Below, one piece after another: positions 17,930-27,400 of a DNA stretch of 64,000 nt. The first letter of the stretch is position 1, and every line of letters starts with the position of its first letter. The DNA comes from Photobacterium swingsii (lineage in GTDB: Bacteria; Pseudomonadota; Gammaproteobacteria; Enterobacterales; Vibrionaceae), in NCBI RefSeq assembly GCF_024346715.1, contig NZ_AP024853.1:1736001-1800000 (forward strand). The letters run 5' to 3'. The notes below the pieces were generated by a model. That model made no database searches, was not told the DNA's origin, and was given only the letters and a program-made list of their open reading frames with translations. The position numbers and the translations under genes were made by a program.

Positions 17930-18142
17930 TTAGTTTGATAATGCTGGATAAGTCAGTGAATGCGAAACGAAGTATTTACTTACACTTAAGTATTCAAACT
18001 GAACCAAGTTGTAAGGCGTGTTTTGATGAACTTGTATTTTGTGTTCAGATATTGCTAATAAACATTGAGTTTCAGCTTGTTGGCATTGAAAGCACTCAAT
18101 ACCCAATTCTGGGGTGAAATTTTCAAGATATAACTCGTGCAT
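17930..18142 (-). CDS. Small cysteine-containing protein coupled to yeaR-like gene
   Basis: A 70-aa frame on the minus strand. It has a good SD (AGGTAAG just before ATG), and its TAA stop forms part of the YeaR-like gene's Shine-Dalgarno, which argues that it is translated. It contains three Cys in a short stretch (E-C-F-Q-C-Q-Q-A-E-T-Q-C), a possible metal or [Fe-S] ligand set, but no family I can name. As first gene of the cluster divergent from norR it is a candidate NO-stress protein. Confidence 0.55.
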   Translation of the reverse strand: MHELYLENFTPELGIECFQCQQAETQCLLAISEHKIQVHQNTPYNLVQFEYLSVSKYFVSHSLTYPALSN

Positions 18143-18359
18143 GCTTACCTCGCCTTTGTTCAGTTCTCACCGAGTTCCACTGTCGTTTCTTATTTGTTGT
18201 GCTAGTTATATATTGCATTGCACGTGCCAATATAAAAACTCAATATATACAATGACTTGAGTTTTGTTGAGACTGTTTTTTGTTAAAAAGATAATGGTTG
18301 GCTATTGTTAAATTGATAAATTCTTTATCATGATGACAATTGTGATTTGTGAGGCTCGT
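18143..18359. promoter_or_regulatory. Divergent control region between yeaR-like cluster and norR
   Basis: A 217-bp A+T-rich region between divergent genes. It contains the inverted repeat TATATTG (18209-18215) / CAATATA (18228-18234) flanking GCACGTGC, itself a palindrome at 18220-18227. I do not see a convincing FNR box or NsrR site by eye. Confidence 0.45.
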
Positions 18360-19967
18360 ATGATGGAGCAAGTAAGTAAAGAGTGGGTACAAGTTGCGTT
18401 AGGTATAACTTCGGGGATGTCTAATACTGAGCGCTTTACCCAGCTGCTTTCAACCGTTAATCAAACCTTAAAAAGTGATGCGTCAGCACTACTGCTGTTT
18501 AAAGATCAGCAGTTTGTACCATTAGCCATAAATGGATTAAGCCATGATGTGCTTGGACGGCGTTTTGATATTCAACAGCACCCTAGGCTAGAAGTGATTG
18601 CACGTGCAGGGGATGTCGTACGTTTTCCAGCAGACAGTGATTTAGCTGATCCTTATGATGGACTGATCCCGAATCATGATGATGAATTGAAGGTGCATGC
18701 GTGTATTGGTTTGCCCTTGATGCAGGAAGATCGCTTAATTGGTGCACTGACTATCGATGCATTTGATCCTGAGCGTTTTGATCGTTTATCCAATAACTCA
18801 TTGCGTATGATCAGCGCGTTGGCATCGAGTAGCCTTAACACGGCGTTGCTACAAGAAAAGCTCGAGAAATCAACGGGCTTTACCCCTCCTGAAAACCGCT
18901 CATTAAAAATGGCCAGTGAAGCCGTTGATATTATTGGCCAATCTGCGGGTATCGCGACGCTTAAACAACATATTGGCGTAGTGGCTAATACCGATCTTTC
19001 TGTGTTGATCATGGGTGAAACCGGGGTTGGTAAAGAGTTAGTTGCGAAGTCAATTCATCATCAATCGGATCGTGCTGATAAGCCGATGATTTACTTAAAC
19101 TGCGCTGCTTTGCCTGAATCTGTGGCGGAAAGTGAATTGTTTGGTCATGTCAAAGGAGCTTTTACAGGCGCGATCAGTAACCGCAGAGGCAAATTTGAAC
19201 TTGCTGATGGTGGCACACTGTTTCTTGATGAAATTGGTGAGCTGTCGTTGCCACTGCAAGCCAAGTTACTGCGTGCATTACAATATGGTGATATACAGCG
19301 TGTGGGTGATGAAAAGAACATTAAGGTTGATGTTAGGATCATTGCTGCAACCAATAGGATCATGCCTGAAGAGGTGGTTGCAGAGCGCTTTCGTGCCGAT
19401 TTGTATCATCGTTTAAGTGTATTCCCTATTACCGTGCCACCGTTGAGAGAACGCGACAAAGATGTGGTGCTTCTGGCGGGGTTTTTCGCTGAGCGCTGCG
19501 CCGCAAAGTTAGGGGGGGCAACCATTCGCTTAGATGCCCAAGTACTACGTATGATTCAATCATATTCTTGGCGAGGAAATGTGCGTGAGCTAGAGCATGC
19601 TATTAACCGTGCTGCGGTATTAGCACGTGCGGAAAGTGTTGATGAGCTCTTGCTACTTTTGCCGCATCACTTCAACTTTGCTAAACCGGGGGCTTTAAGC
19701 ACTCGTTCTGGAGTGGATGGCACACGTGGTGATAGCGTTGTTACAGACACCGGTATGGATAAGGCTGCAACATATCCATTGGATGATGAACTAGACTTTG
19801 CAGCTTACTGTGAACTGGGCTTAAAAGAGGCATTGGATCAGTTTCAATCGGCGTTAGTGGCGAAAGTGTACAACACGAATAAGCAAAACCTGAGTCAAAC
19901 TGCCCGTGACTTAAAAGTGAATCCTGGAAATTTACACCGTTTGATGAAGCGATTGCAGTTGAAGTGA
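18360..19967 (+). CDS. norR: Anaerobic nitric oxide reductase transcription regulator NorR
   Basis: A sigma-54-dependent activator of about 535 aa with three domains. The N-terminal GAF domain (about residues 15-170) holds the NO-sensing non-haem iron in known NorR. It includes A-R-A-G-D-V-V-R-F-P-A-D-S and D-P-Y-D-G-L-I-P, which match E. coli NorR closely. The AAA+ domain has Walker A G-E-T-G-V-G-K-E and the sigma-54 contact motif G-A-F-T-G-A. A C-terminal Fis-type HTH ends the chain. I chose ATG 18360 because GAGG lies 5 nt upstream; ATG 18330 would add ten unrelated residues. The expected target is the adjacent norB. Confidence 0.94.
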   Translation: MMEQVSKEWVQVALGITSGMSNTERFTQLLSTVNQTLKSDASALLLFKDQQFVPLAINGLSHDVLGRRFDIQQHPRLEVIARAGDVVRFPADSDLADPYDGLIPNHDDELKVHACIGLPLMQEDRLIGALTIDAFDPERFDRLSNNSLRMISALASSSLNTALLQEKLEKSTGFTPPENRSLKMASEAVDIIGQSAGIATLKQHIGVVANTDLSVLIMGETGVGKELVAKSIHHQSDRADKPMIYLNCAALPESVAESELFGHVKGAFTGAISNRRGKFELADGGTLFLDEIGELSLPLQAKLLRALQYGDIQRVGDEKNIKVDVRIIAATNRIMPEEVVAERFRADLYHRLSVFPITVPPLRERDKDVVLLAGFFAERCAAKLGGATIRLDAQVLRMIQSYSWRGNVRELEHAINRAAVLARAESVDELLLLLPHHFNFAKPGALSTRSGVDGTRGDSVVTDTGMDKAATYPLDDELDFAAYCELGLKEALDQFQSALVAKVYNTNKQNLSQTARDLKVNPGNLHRLMKRLQLK

Positions 19968-19984
19968 AAATCAATCAATTAGTT

Positions 19985-19999
19985 TTGTTATATTAACAA
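19985..19999. promoter_or_regulatory. Probable NorR enhancer site (GT-N7-AC)
   Basis: TTGTTATATTAACAA is a perfect palindrome around a central A and contains GT at 19987 and AC at 19996 with seven bases between, the published NorR consensus. It overlaps a second palindrome, ACAATATATTGT (19996-20007). The site lies about 85 bp upstream of the -24 element, a normal enhancer distance. Only one clear copy is visible; E. coli has three. Confidence 0.55.
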
Positions 20000-20066
20000 T
20001 ATATTGTGTTTTTGATAATACTCTGATTTTGTCATAAAGATAATCATTAATTTTAGTTTTCAATTA

Positions 20067-20079
20067 AATCAATGATTTA
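20067..20079 (+). promoter_or_regulatory. Probable IHF site upstream of norB
   Basis: AATCAATGATTTA-type sequence matching the IHF consensus WATCAANNNNTTR at every fixed position, embedded in the palindrome at 20064-20080. It lies between the NorR-type site and the sigma-54 promoter, as IHF sites often do in such promoters, although rather close to the -24 box. Confidence 0.45.
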
Positions 20080-20084
20080 AAGGT

Positions 20085-20100
20085 TGGCACGAAAGTTGGT
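20085..20100 (+). promoter_or_regulatory. Sigma-54 promoter of norB
   Basis: TGGCAC-N5-TTGGT matches the -24/-12 consensus (TGGCAC-N5-TTGCA) except for GG in place of GC at -12. It sits about 40 bp before the best norB start and downstream of the NorR-type site. It overlaps the upstream in-frame TTG at 20084, which therefore cannot be the translation start from this promoter. Confidence 0.65.
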
Positions 20101-20137
20101 TTACAAGAGTGAACGTAAACCGCTTTGGGAGTCAAAA

Positions 20138-22408
20138 ATGACAAAACAAAAATTTTCCCTGATCGCGCTCGTGATTGTATGTGTGACTTCATTCGCCATA
20201 CTTCTGAGCTTAGGGAGTGAGATCTATCGTCAAGCACCACCTATCCCTGATCGTGTAGTGACATTATCGGGTGAGGTGGTATTCACGAAGGAAGATATAC
20301 AAAATGGACAATTGGTATGGCGCTCGATGGGAGGGCACCAATTGGGATCAATTTGGGGGCATGGTGCGTATGTTGCCCCTGATTGGACCGCAGATTGGCT
20401 TCATCGTGAAGCTGAAATGTGGCTAGAGTCTGCGGCGCAATACCAATTTTCTTCGTCATTTTCCGCAATAGAGAGTTATCAGCAAGCTGGGCTTGAAAGT
20501 CGTTTACGTGAAGATATGCGTCTAAACCAATACGACCCTGAAACGGGTGTATTGGTGGTGTCAGAACGTCGCGCCCAAGTGATCCGTCAGCTACAGGCGT
20601 ATTATGCACGCTTATTCGGTGATGATCCTGCTATGCAGCCAACCCGTGAAGCTTACGCGATGAAAGAGGGGACCATTGCCTCTGCAGAAAATCGTGAATC
20701 GTTATCAGCTTTCTTTTTCTGGGGGGCATGGGCCGCAGTAACGGAGCGTCCAAACGAGAATTATACTTATACCAACAATTGGCCGTACGATCCGCAAATT
20801 GGTAACACGCCAACATCAAGCAATATTGTTTGGTCGATAATGAGTGTGGTGCTGCTGATCGCTGGCGTTGGTGCTTTGGCTTGGTACCATGCAACGCTTA
20901 AAGTGCATCCGCTACCTAAGCTACCAGCAAGCGATCCTCTTTTTGGGGTTAAACCAACGTCATCGCAACGGGCACTGGGTAAATACTTCATTACTGCAGT
21001 TGGTTTGTTCTTACTGCAAATCGTGCTGGGCGGCATAACTGCGCACTATGCAGTTGAAGGACAAAACTTCTATGGTATTCCGCTTGCTGAGATCCTTCCT
21101 TATTCTGTTACTCGTACTTGGCACACTCAATTAGCTGTATTTTGGATCGCAACCGCATGGTTAGGGACAGGTTTGTATATTGCTCCTGCGCTTTCAGGAT
21201 ATGAACCTAAATTCCAACGTCTTGGCGTGAATGTACTTTGGGTTGCGTTAGTGATTGTTGTCTTAGGCTCAATGGCGGGTGAGTGGCTTGCTATCCAGCA
21301 ATACTTCGATATTGATACTAGCTACTGGCTCGGTCACCAAGGTCAGGAGTACATTGATTTAGGCCGTATCTGGCAGATCCTCTTGCTGGCTGGTTTGCTA
21401 ATTTGGTTAGCGTTAGTGACACGAGCGATTAAGCCTGCACTAACCCATAACAATGATATGAAGCCTGTAGTTTGGGTTCTGTATGCTTCGTGTGTCGCAA
21501 TTGGTTTGTTCTACGGTGCGGGATTATTCCAAGGTAAACACACTAACTTAGCAATTGCAGAATACTGGCGCTGGTGGGTTGTACACCTATGGGTAGAAGG
21601 TTTCTTTGAAACATTTGCTACTTCCGTGATAGCGCTTATGTTTGTTCGCCTTGGGTTGGTTCGTGCTCAATCAGCAAACAGTGCAGTTTTGTTTGCGACA
21701 GTTGTATTCTTAACTGGTGGCCTAATTGGTACTTTGCACCACCTTTACTTTACTGGAACACCAACTTCGGTAATTGCATGGGGGTCTGTGTTCTCGGCAC
21801 TGGAAGTTGTACCGCTAGCACTGATTGGTTTTGAAGCCGTTGAAACTTACCGTATGCGTAAGATGACGAGTTGGATGAGTCGCTACAAGTGGGCGATTAT
21901 GTTCTTCGTTGCGACAGCATTCTGGAACTTAGTTGGTGCAGGTATGCTTGGTTTCTTGATTAACCCACCAATTGCGCTTTACTACATTCAAGGCCTGAAC
22001 ACTACGGCAACACATGCTCACGGTGCGTTTATGGGCGTGTACGGCATGTTGGGTATTGGTTTGATGCTGACTTGTCTACGTGGCTTAAGCACCACCACTG
22101 CTGTGTGGGATGACAAGTTGTTAAAGTGGAGCTTCTGGTCACTAAACCTTGGCTTGCTTGGCATGGTGTTTATGTCACTACTGCCAGTGGGTATCGTACA
22201 GTTTTTTTCCGTAATAGATCACGGTTACTGGTATGCACGTTCACCGGAAGTGATTCACAGTGAACTTGTTGAAACGCTGGTATGGCTGCGTGTTCCGGGT
22301 GATATCTTGTTTGGAATAGGGGGGATATTCCTCGCACTGTTCTTCGCTAAACTTCTTTTCTCTAAATTAAAACAATCAAGTGGTGATAAACCGCTGACTG
22401 CTGTTTAA
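20138..22408 (+). CDS. norB: Quinol-dependent nitric oxide reductase (single-subunit qNOR)
   Basis: An inner membrane enzyme of 756 aa that reduces 2 NO to N2O with quinol. The N-terminal extension (about residues 35-220, after the first TM) is the cytochrome-c-like fold without haem found in qNOR. The C-terminal part has about 12 TM helices with haem/Fe-B ligand regions such as W-H-T-Q-L-A-V-F-W, W-R-W-W-V-V-H-L-W-V-E-G-F-F-E, G-T-L-H-H-L-Y-F-T-G and T-H-A-H-G-A-F-M-G-V-Y-G. The start at ATG 20138 has a GGGAG SD and lies downstream of the sigma-54 promoter. It follows norR and has its own terminator. Detoxification is likely, since no other denitrification genes are nearby. Confidence 0.93.
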   Translation: MTKQKFSLIALVIVCVTSFAILLSLGSEIYRQAPPIPDRVVTLSGEVVFTKEDIQNGQLVWRSMGGHQLGSIWGHGAYVAPDWTADWLHREAEMWLESAAQYQFSSSFSAIESYQQAGLESRLREDMRLNQYDPETGVLVVSERRAQVIRQLQAYYARLFGDDPAMQPTREAYAMKEGTIASAENRESLSAFFFWGAWAAVTERPNENYTYTNNWPYDPQIGNTPTSSNIVWSIMSVVLLIAGVGALAWYHATLKVHPLPKLPASDPLFGVKPTSSQRALGKYFITAVGLFLLQIVLGGITAHYAVEGQNFYGIPLAEILPYSVTRTWHTQLAVFWIATAWLGTGLYIAPALSGYEPKFQRLGVNVLWVALVIVVLGSMAGEWLAIQQYFDIDTSYWLGHQGQEYIDLGRIWQILLLAGLLIWLALVTRAIKPALTHNNDMKPVVWVLYASCVAIGLFYGAGLFQGKHTNLAIAEYWRWWVVHLWVEGFFETFATSVIALMFVRLGLVRAQSANSAVLFATVVFLTGGLIGTLHHLYFTGTPTSVIAWGSVFSALEVVPLALIGFEAVETYRMRKMTSWMSRYKWAIMFFVATAFWNLVGAGMLGFLINPPIALYYIQGLNTTATHAHGAFMGVYGMLGIGLMLTCLRGLSTTTAVWDDKLLKWSFWSLNLGLLGMVFMSLLPVGIVQFFSVIDHGYWYARSPEVIHSELVETLVWLRVPGDILFGIGGIFLALFFAKLLFSKLKQSSGDKPLTAV

Positions 22409-22417
22409 ACACACTTT

Positions 22418-22453
22418 GCGTACGGCTTAAAGGAATAAGTCGTACGCTTTTTT
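22418..22453 (+). terminator. Terminator after norB
   Basis: A 12-bp stem with one G-T pair (22418-22429 with 22436-22447) and a 6-nt loop are followed by six T. It separates norB from the SirB-family gene 14 bp on. Confidence 0.88.
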
Positions 22454-22466
22454 ATTAGGGAATCCT

Positions 22467-22856
22467 ATGTACTATCTATTGAAAAACACCCACTTATTAA
22501 TGGTATTCATGAGTGTTACGCTCTATGTCTATCGTTTTATTGTTTACTATCGTTCTGCGCAGGCACGGAGTGTTCCCACATGGCTAAAAAGAATCCCACA
22601 TGTAGTTGATACTCTCTTATTGTCGACAGGGTTAGGGCTTATTGGGGTAACGGGTTATATACCTTTTACAGCTGCAGCGCCTTGGCTTTCTTTTAAGTTA
22701 GTTGCCGTTATTTGTTATATCTTTTGTGGCTTTTATGCACTTAATGTAAAGCAGACTGCTGTGACGCGTTGGTTTTTCTTTTGCGCCTCTATCGGGTGGC
22801 TATTCACGATAATCTGTTTAGCTGTTTTGAAGAATGTACAAATCATCACGATGTAG
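22467..22856 (+). CDS. SirB-family small inner membrane protein
   Basis: A 129-aa protein with four hydrophobic segments (about residues 8-27, 48-67, 74-92 and 100-120). The pattern matches the SirB family: L-L-K-N-T-H-L-L-M at the start, Y-R-F near residue 22, and P-H-V-V-D-T-L-L-L-S-T-G. SirB proteins have no firmly established activity. An AGGGA SD precedes the ATG. It follows norB after a strong terminator and may be read by partial read-through or from its own promoter, so a link to NO metabolism is only positional. Confidence 0.8.
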   Translation: MYYLLKNTHLLMVFMSVTLYVYRFIVYYRSAQARSVPTWLKRIPHVVDTLLLSTGLGLIGVTGYIPFTAAAPWLSFKLVAVICYIFCGFYALNVKQTAVTRWFFFCASIGWLFTIICLAVLKNVQIITM

Positions 22857-23332
22857 AAATCAAATCAAAAATCGAAATTTACCGCTTTTTTCTGTAGGTA
22901 TACCGCTCTGATTCTGACAGTAAACTGAATAAATAAAAAATACGGACTTATTTCATTTACTATTGAACACCCAAGGTGGTTTAATGTGAAATCTACTTTG
23001 TGGGTAAGCAAAATAGGCATTTATTATCGACATATTTGCATTGTTGGCTAAAAAGCAGGAATGGCAATAGTTGCATAATGATACTTGTTCTATTTGGCGT
23101 AAAAAGTCAGACGAAACATTTTGAAACAATTACGTTTTTTGCTGACAGGATAGCCGCAAACTATTCAGGTTTCATTAATGACAACTTGTTACTTTATACA
23201 CCCAAGCAGTGAACGAGGTTGAGGGTTTACTCTGACATTCTGCGTTTTTATGTTGCTTGGGTATATCTATAAAAATTAAACAGTGCCTACCTATGTAGGC
23301 TTTATATTTCGATTTTTAATTGGTTTCTCGTG
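22857..23332. other. Intergenic region upstream of the RND operon
   Basis: A 476-bp gap. An inverted repeat, ACCCAAGCA (23200-23208) and TGCTTGGGT (23254-23262), could bring the leader into a long hairpin. A short hairpin GCCTAC-CTAT-GTAGGC (23285-23300) follows. A 70-codon plus-strand frame (23000-23212) has no SD and no family, so I do not call it. No regulator gene of the TetR or MarR type is adjacent. Confidence 0.5.
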
Positions 23333-24445
23333 ATGAATAAGAAGATTATAGCGGTTGCTATTTGTGCTGGTTTATTAGTCGGTTGCGGCGATAAGCTTGA
23401 TAGTCAACATGCAAGACCAAGCCCGTTAGTTGCGACACAAGCTGTTCAAGTTATTGATTACCAACAAGGTAAACAGTATGTGGGTCGAACAGAAGCACAA
23501 GAAGATGTTGCCATTATTGCTCAGGTTTCTGGGTACTTGAAAGAGCGCTTTTTTGTTGAAGGTCAAATGGTAAAGCAAGGTCAATTACTGTATCAAATTG
23601 ACCCTGCAGCTTATGAAGCAAAAGTTGCGAGCGCGAATGCTGCAATTGCTCAAGCCGAAGCGGAACTCAGTAATGCAGAATTAAATTGGCAACGTAATAA
23701 AAACTTGCTGCCAAAGGGCAGTATTAGCCAGTCAGACTATGATCGTTCCACGGCGAACAAGCTAAGTGCGGAAGCACAACTGAAAGCTGCGAAAGCGCAA
23801 CTTCATTTAGCGGAAGTTGATCTATCACACACCAAAATCACCGCGCCATTTGCAGGTCGCATCAGTGATAGTAATGCGAGTCTCGGTGACTTAGTTTCAC
23901 CATCTGCTGGTCCATTAACCACGCTTGTTAGCTTAGACCCTATGCACACGACTTTTAAAGTGAGTGAGCGTGAACGATTGAACCTAGGAATTGACGCTCT
24001 AGATGGTGCTGGTGGCGGTAATGAAAACATTGAAGTTGTTATGTCTTTGGGGGCGGGTAAAACCTATGACCACCTTGGTTATGTTGATTTCATTGGTAAC
24101 CGTATTGACCTGAAAACAGGGACAATATCGCTGCGTGCGAGTTTCCCGAATGCAGAGCATACTTTACTGCCAGGTCAGCATGTACAAGTTTTCCTTCGTG
24201 AGAAAACGCCAATTAAGGTGAATGTTATTCCTCGTCGTGCGGTTCAAAGTGACCTTGAAGGCGATTTTGTCATGGTATTGACTGACGGTGACATTGCAGA
24301 GCGCCGTAACGTTGAGCTTGGTCCACAAACTGAGCATGGCGTGGTTATTCGCTCAGGTGTTAGTCATGATGATGTCGTACTCACGAAAGGCCTTCAGAGC
24401 GTTCGTAATGGCATGAATGTTCGTATCGAGCAACCAGAGGCGTAA
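23333..24445 (+). CDS. RND efflux periplasmic adaptor (membrane fusion) lipoprotein
   Basis: A 370-aa AcrA/MexA-type adaptor. It has a lipoprotein signal with lipobox L-V-G-C (Cys near residue 18), lipoyl-like halves (V-G-R-T-E-A-Q-E-D-V ... L-Y-Q-I-D-P-A-A-Y-E), an alpha-hairpin rich in Ala between about residues 90 and 160, and T-K-I-T-A-P-F-A-G-R-I as the second lipoyl half. The adaptor bridges the inner membrane pump and an outer membrane channel such as TolC; no channel gene is in this locus. ATG 23333 is preferred over the GTG three bases earlier. The pump gene starts 9 bp after its stop, so they form an operon. Confidence 0.92.
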   Translation: MNKKIIAVAICAGLLVGCGDKLDSQHARPSPLVATQAVQVIDYQQGKQYVGRTEAQEDVAIIAQVSGYLKERFFVEGQMVKQGQLLYQIDPAAYEAKVASANAAIAQAEAELSNAELNWQRNKNLLPKGSISQSDYDRSTANKLSAEAQLKAAKAQLHLAEVDLSHTKITAPFAGRISDSNASLGDLVSPSAGPLTTLVSLDPMHTTFKVSERERLNLGIDALDGAGGGNENIEVVMSLGAGKTYDHLGYVDFIGNRIDLKTGTISLRASFPNAEHTLLPGQHVQVFLREKTPIKVNVIPRRAVQSDLEGDFVMVLTDGDIAERRNVELGPQTEHGVVIRSGVSHDDVVLTKGLQSVRNGMNVRIEQPEA

Positions 24446-24454
24446 GGAAGAACT

Positions 24455-27400
24455 ATGCTTAGTCGTTTCTTTATTCAACGCCCCAAATTTGCCTTGGTGA
24501 TTTCGATCATCATGACAATTGCAGGTGCGATTGCATTAATGAATTTGCCGTTGGCTGAATACCCTCAGATCAGTCCACCTTCAGTGAACGTTACAGCTTA
24601 TTACTCAGGTGCGAGTGCTGAAGTTGTTGAAGAAGCTGTGGCTGCACCGATCGAGGCTTCGGTCAACGGTGTAGAAAACATGATCTACATGTCTTCTAAA
24701 AGTGCGAATGATGGTTCGTATTCACTGGATGTGACTTTTGATATCGGGACAGATCCTGATATGGCACAAGTTAACGTCCAGAACCGTGTTTCTCAAATAG
24801 AGTCCAAACTACCAGCAGAAGTGCGTATGGTTGGTGTGACTGTTGAGAAAAGCTCTCCAGATATGTTGATGGTATTGAACTTCTACTCGCCGGAAGGTAA
24901 GTACGATGATCAGTTTCTAATTAACTACATTAACTTGAACGTAAAAGATCAGCTGGCACGTGCAAAGGGCATCAGTAAGGTTAATGTTGTCGGTGGCGGT
25001 GAATACGCAATGCGTGTTTGGCTAGACCCAGAGCGCATGGCTAACCTCGGTTTAACAACCACAGATGTGACTGCTGCGTTGGCAGAGCAAAACGTACAGG
25101 TAGCTGCAGGTAATATAGGTGCGCCACCATTTAATAACCCCCAAGAGATGCAATTTAGCCTAGTCACTAAAGGCCGTTTAGAATCTGCATCTGAGTTTGA
25201 AGAGATCGTTCTACGGGCGGATTCTGATGGTTCAGTGGTGTATTTACGCGATGTTGCGCGTGTTGAGCTTGGTAAGAAGTTCTACACGGCAAACGGTACG
25301 TTCCGTGAAAAACCAGCGTCTATCGTGATTCTTTCGCTACAAGCAGGTGCTAATGCACTGGAAAGTGGTGAAGCGGTGATGGAGTTGCTTGAGAAGCTGA
25401 GTGTGAACATGCCTGAGGGTATGACATACGAAACCAGTTACGACACAACATTATTTGTCACAGAGTCAATCAAGGGGGTAGTGACGACCTTAATTGAAGC
25501 GATTCTATTGGTTATTGCCGTTACCTACATGTTCTTAGGTAGCATGCGTTCAACCTTGATCCCAGTTGTTGCGATTCCTGTTTCTTTGATCGGTACGTTT
25601 GCTGTCATGCTAGTGACAGGCTTTACCATTAATACCATTACCTTGTTTGGCTTGATTTTAGCCATAGGCATTGTGGTAGATGATGCCATATTGGTTATCG
25701 AAAATGTTGATACCAATATGCAGCGTGATCCGTCACTGACACCACGTCAGGCGACCTTGATTGCGATGAAGGAAGTAACTGGACCTATCATTACCTCAAC
25801 CATCGTACTCTTGGCGGTATTCTTACCTGTTGCCATGTTACCGGGGATTACTGGGATCATGTACCGTCAGTTCGCATTGACGATCTGTATTTCGGTAGTG
25901 ATCTCATCAATTAACGCACTAACTTTGTCACCTGCGTTATGTTCACTGGTGCTTAAACAAGGTGGTGCGAATACTGCGCGTTGGTTCCAAGTGTTTAACA
26001 AAGCCTTGGATAAAATAACGCTGAAGTACGGTGCTATTGCTGGTTTCCTTGTGCGTAAAGTGGCGATCTTAGGCACCTTGTTTGTGCTTGCAGTGAGCGC
26101 AGTAACTTTCTTAGCGAAAACAACATCAACGGGTTTTGTTCCGCAGGAAGACAAAGGCATCATGCTGGTTAACGTTCAGCTACCCGATGCGGCTTCGTTG
26201 AGTCGTACTGAAGAAGTGACATTGAAACTTCAAAAGTTGATCAACGAAGAGCCAAGTGTTGAAGGGATTACCGTTGCCAATGGTTATGCGTTCCTTACTG
26301 GTGCCGCGGCCTCAAACGGTGCGTCGATGTTCATTAAGTTGAAGCCTTGGGGTGAACGTAATGCAATGGAAGGGGACCACTCTGCCTTTGCCGTCATCAA
26401 CCGTGTGAATGCGCGTGCTGCAATGGAAATTCCTGAAGCGGTCGTATTTGCAATGGGTGCACCTGCTGTTCCCGGAATGGGTGTTGCCTCTGGTTTCGAG
26501 TTTGTTCTCGAAGATAGCCTAGGTCGTAGCCGTTCAGATCTTGCAAAAGTGATGGGTGAGGTGATTCAAACGGCTAACGCACAACCTGAAATCGCTTATA
26601 CTTATAGTACGTTCCGTGCCAATGTACCGCACTACTACATTGATGTTGACCGTGTAAAAGCTAAGCAACTTGGTGTACCACTAACAGAAGTGTTTCAGAC
26701 GCTACAGGGCAATTTAGGCTCTATGTATGTGAATGATTTCACTATGTACGGTAAAAACTTCAATGTAACAGTACAGGCTGATAGTGATTACCGTAATACC
26801 TTAGATTCACTTGAACGTTTCCATGTGCGTTCAACGGCGGGCGACATGATCCCGCTTAGCACATTAGTGAATGTTGAGCAGGTATTTGAGCCTGATGTGG
26901 CTTGGCGTTACAACATGTACCGCTCAACGACGATTCAAGGTGCACCAGCGCCAGGTTACTCAAGTGGTGATGCGATTGCGGCAATGGAACGTGTCGCGGC
27001 GGAAGTGCTTCCGCAGGGTTACCAGTATGAATGGAGTGGTATGTCATACCAAGAAGTTCAAGCAGGTAACCAAGCCATCTACGCGTTTGCGCTAGCACTA
27101 CTGTTCATTTACTTGTTCATGGTTGCTCAGTACGAAAGTTGGAGTATCCCGTTAGCGATCATCTTGGTTGTGCCAGTTGCCACACTGGGTTCGTTCTTGG
27201 CGCTATCTTTAACGGGCACACCGCTGAACTTGTATGCACAAATTGGTTTAGTTCTCTTGATCGCCTTGGCGGCGAAAAACGCCATCTTGATTGTAGAATT
27301 TGCCAAAATTGAGCGTGAAGAAAAAGAGATGGATATCGAACAAGCGGCAGTACGTGGTGGTAAATTACGTTTCCGTGCGGTGAATATGACGTCATGGTCA

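Noticed and set aside
18143..18359. FNR or NsrR box before norR / yeaR-like cluster
   Set aside because: TTGAT and ATCA words occur, but with wrong spacing; no full NsrR site by eye.
20084..20137. Upstream extension of norB to a TTG at 20084
   Set aside because: It overlaps the sigma-54 -24 box and lacks an SD; ATG 20138 has a GGGAG SD.
23000..23212. 70-codon plus-strand frame before the RND operon
   Set aside because: No SD, no recognisable composition or family; likely chance.
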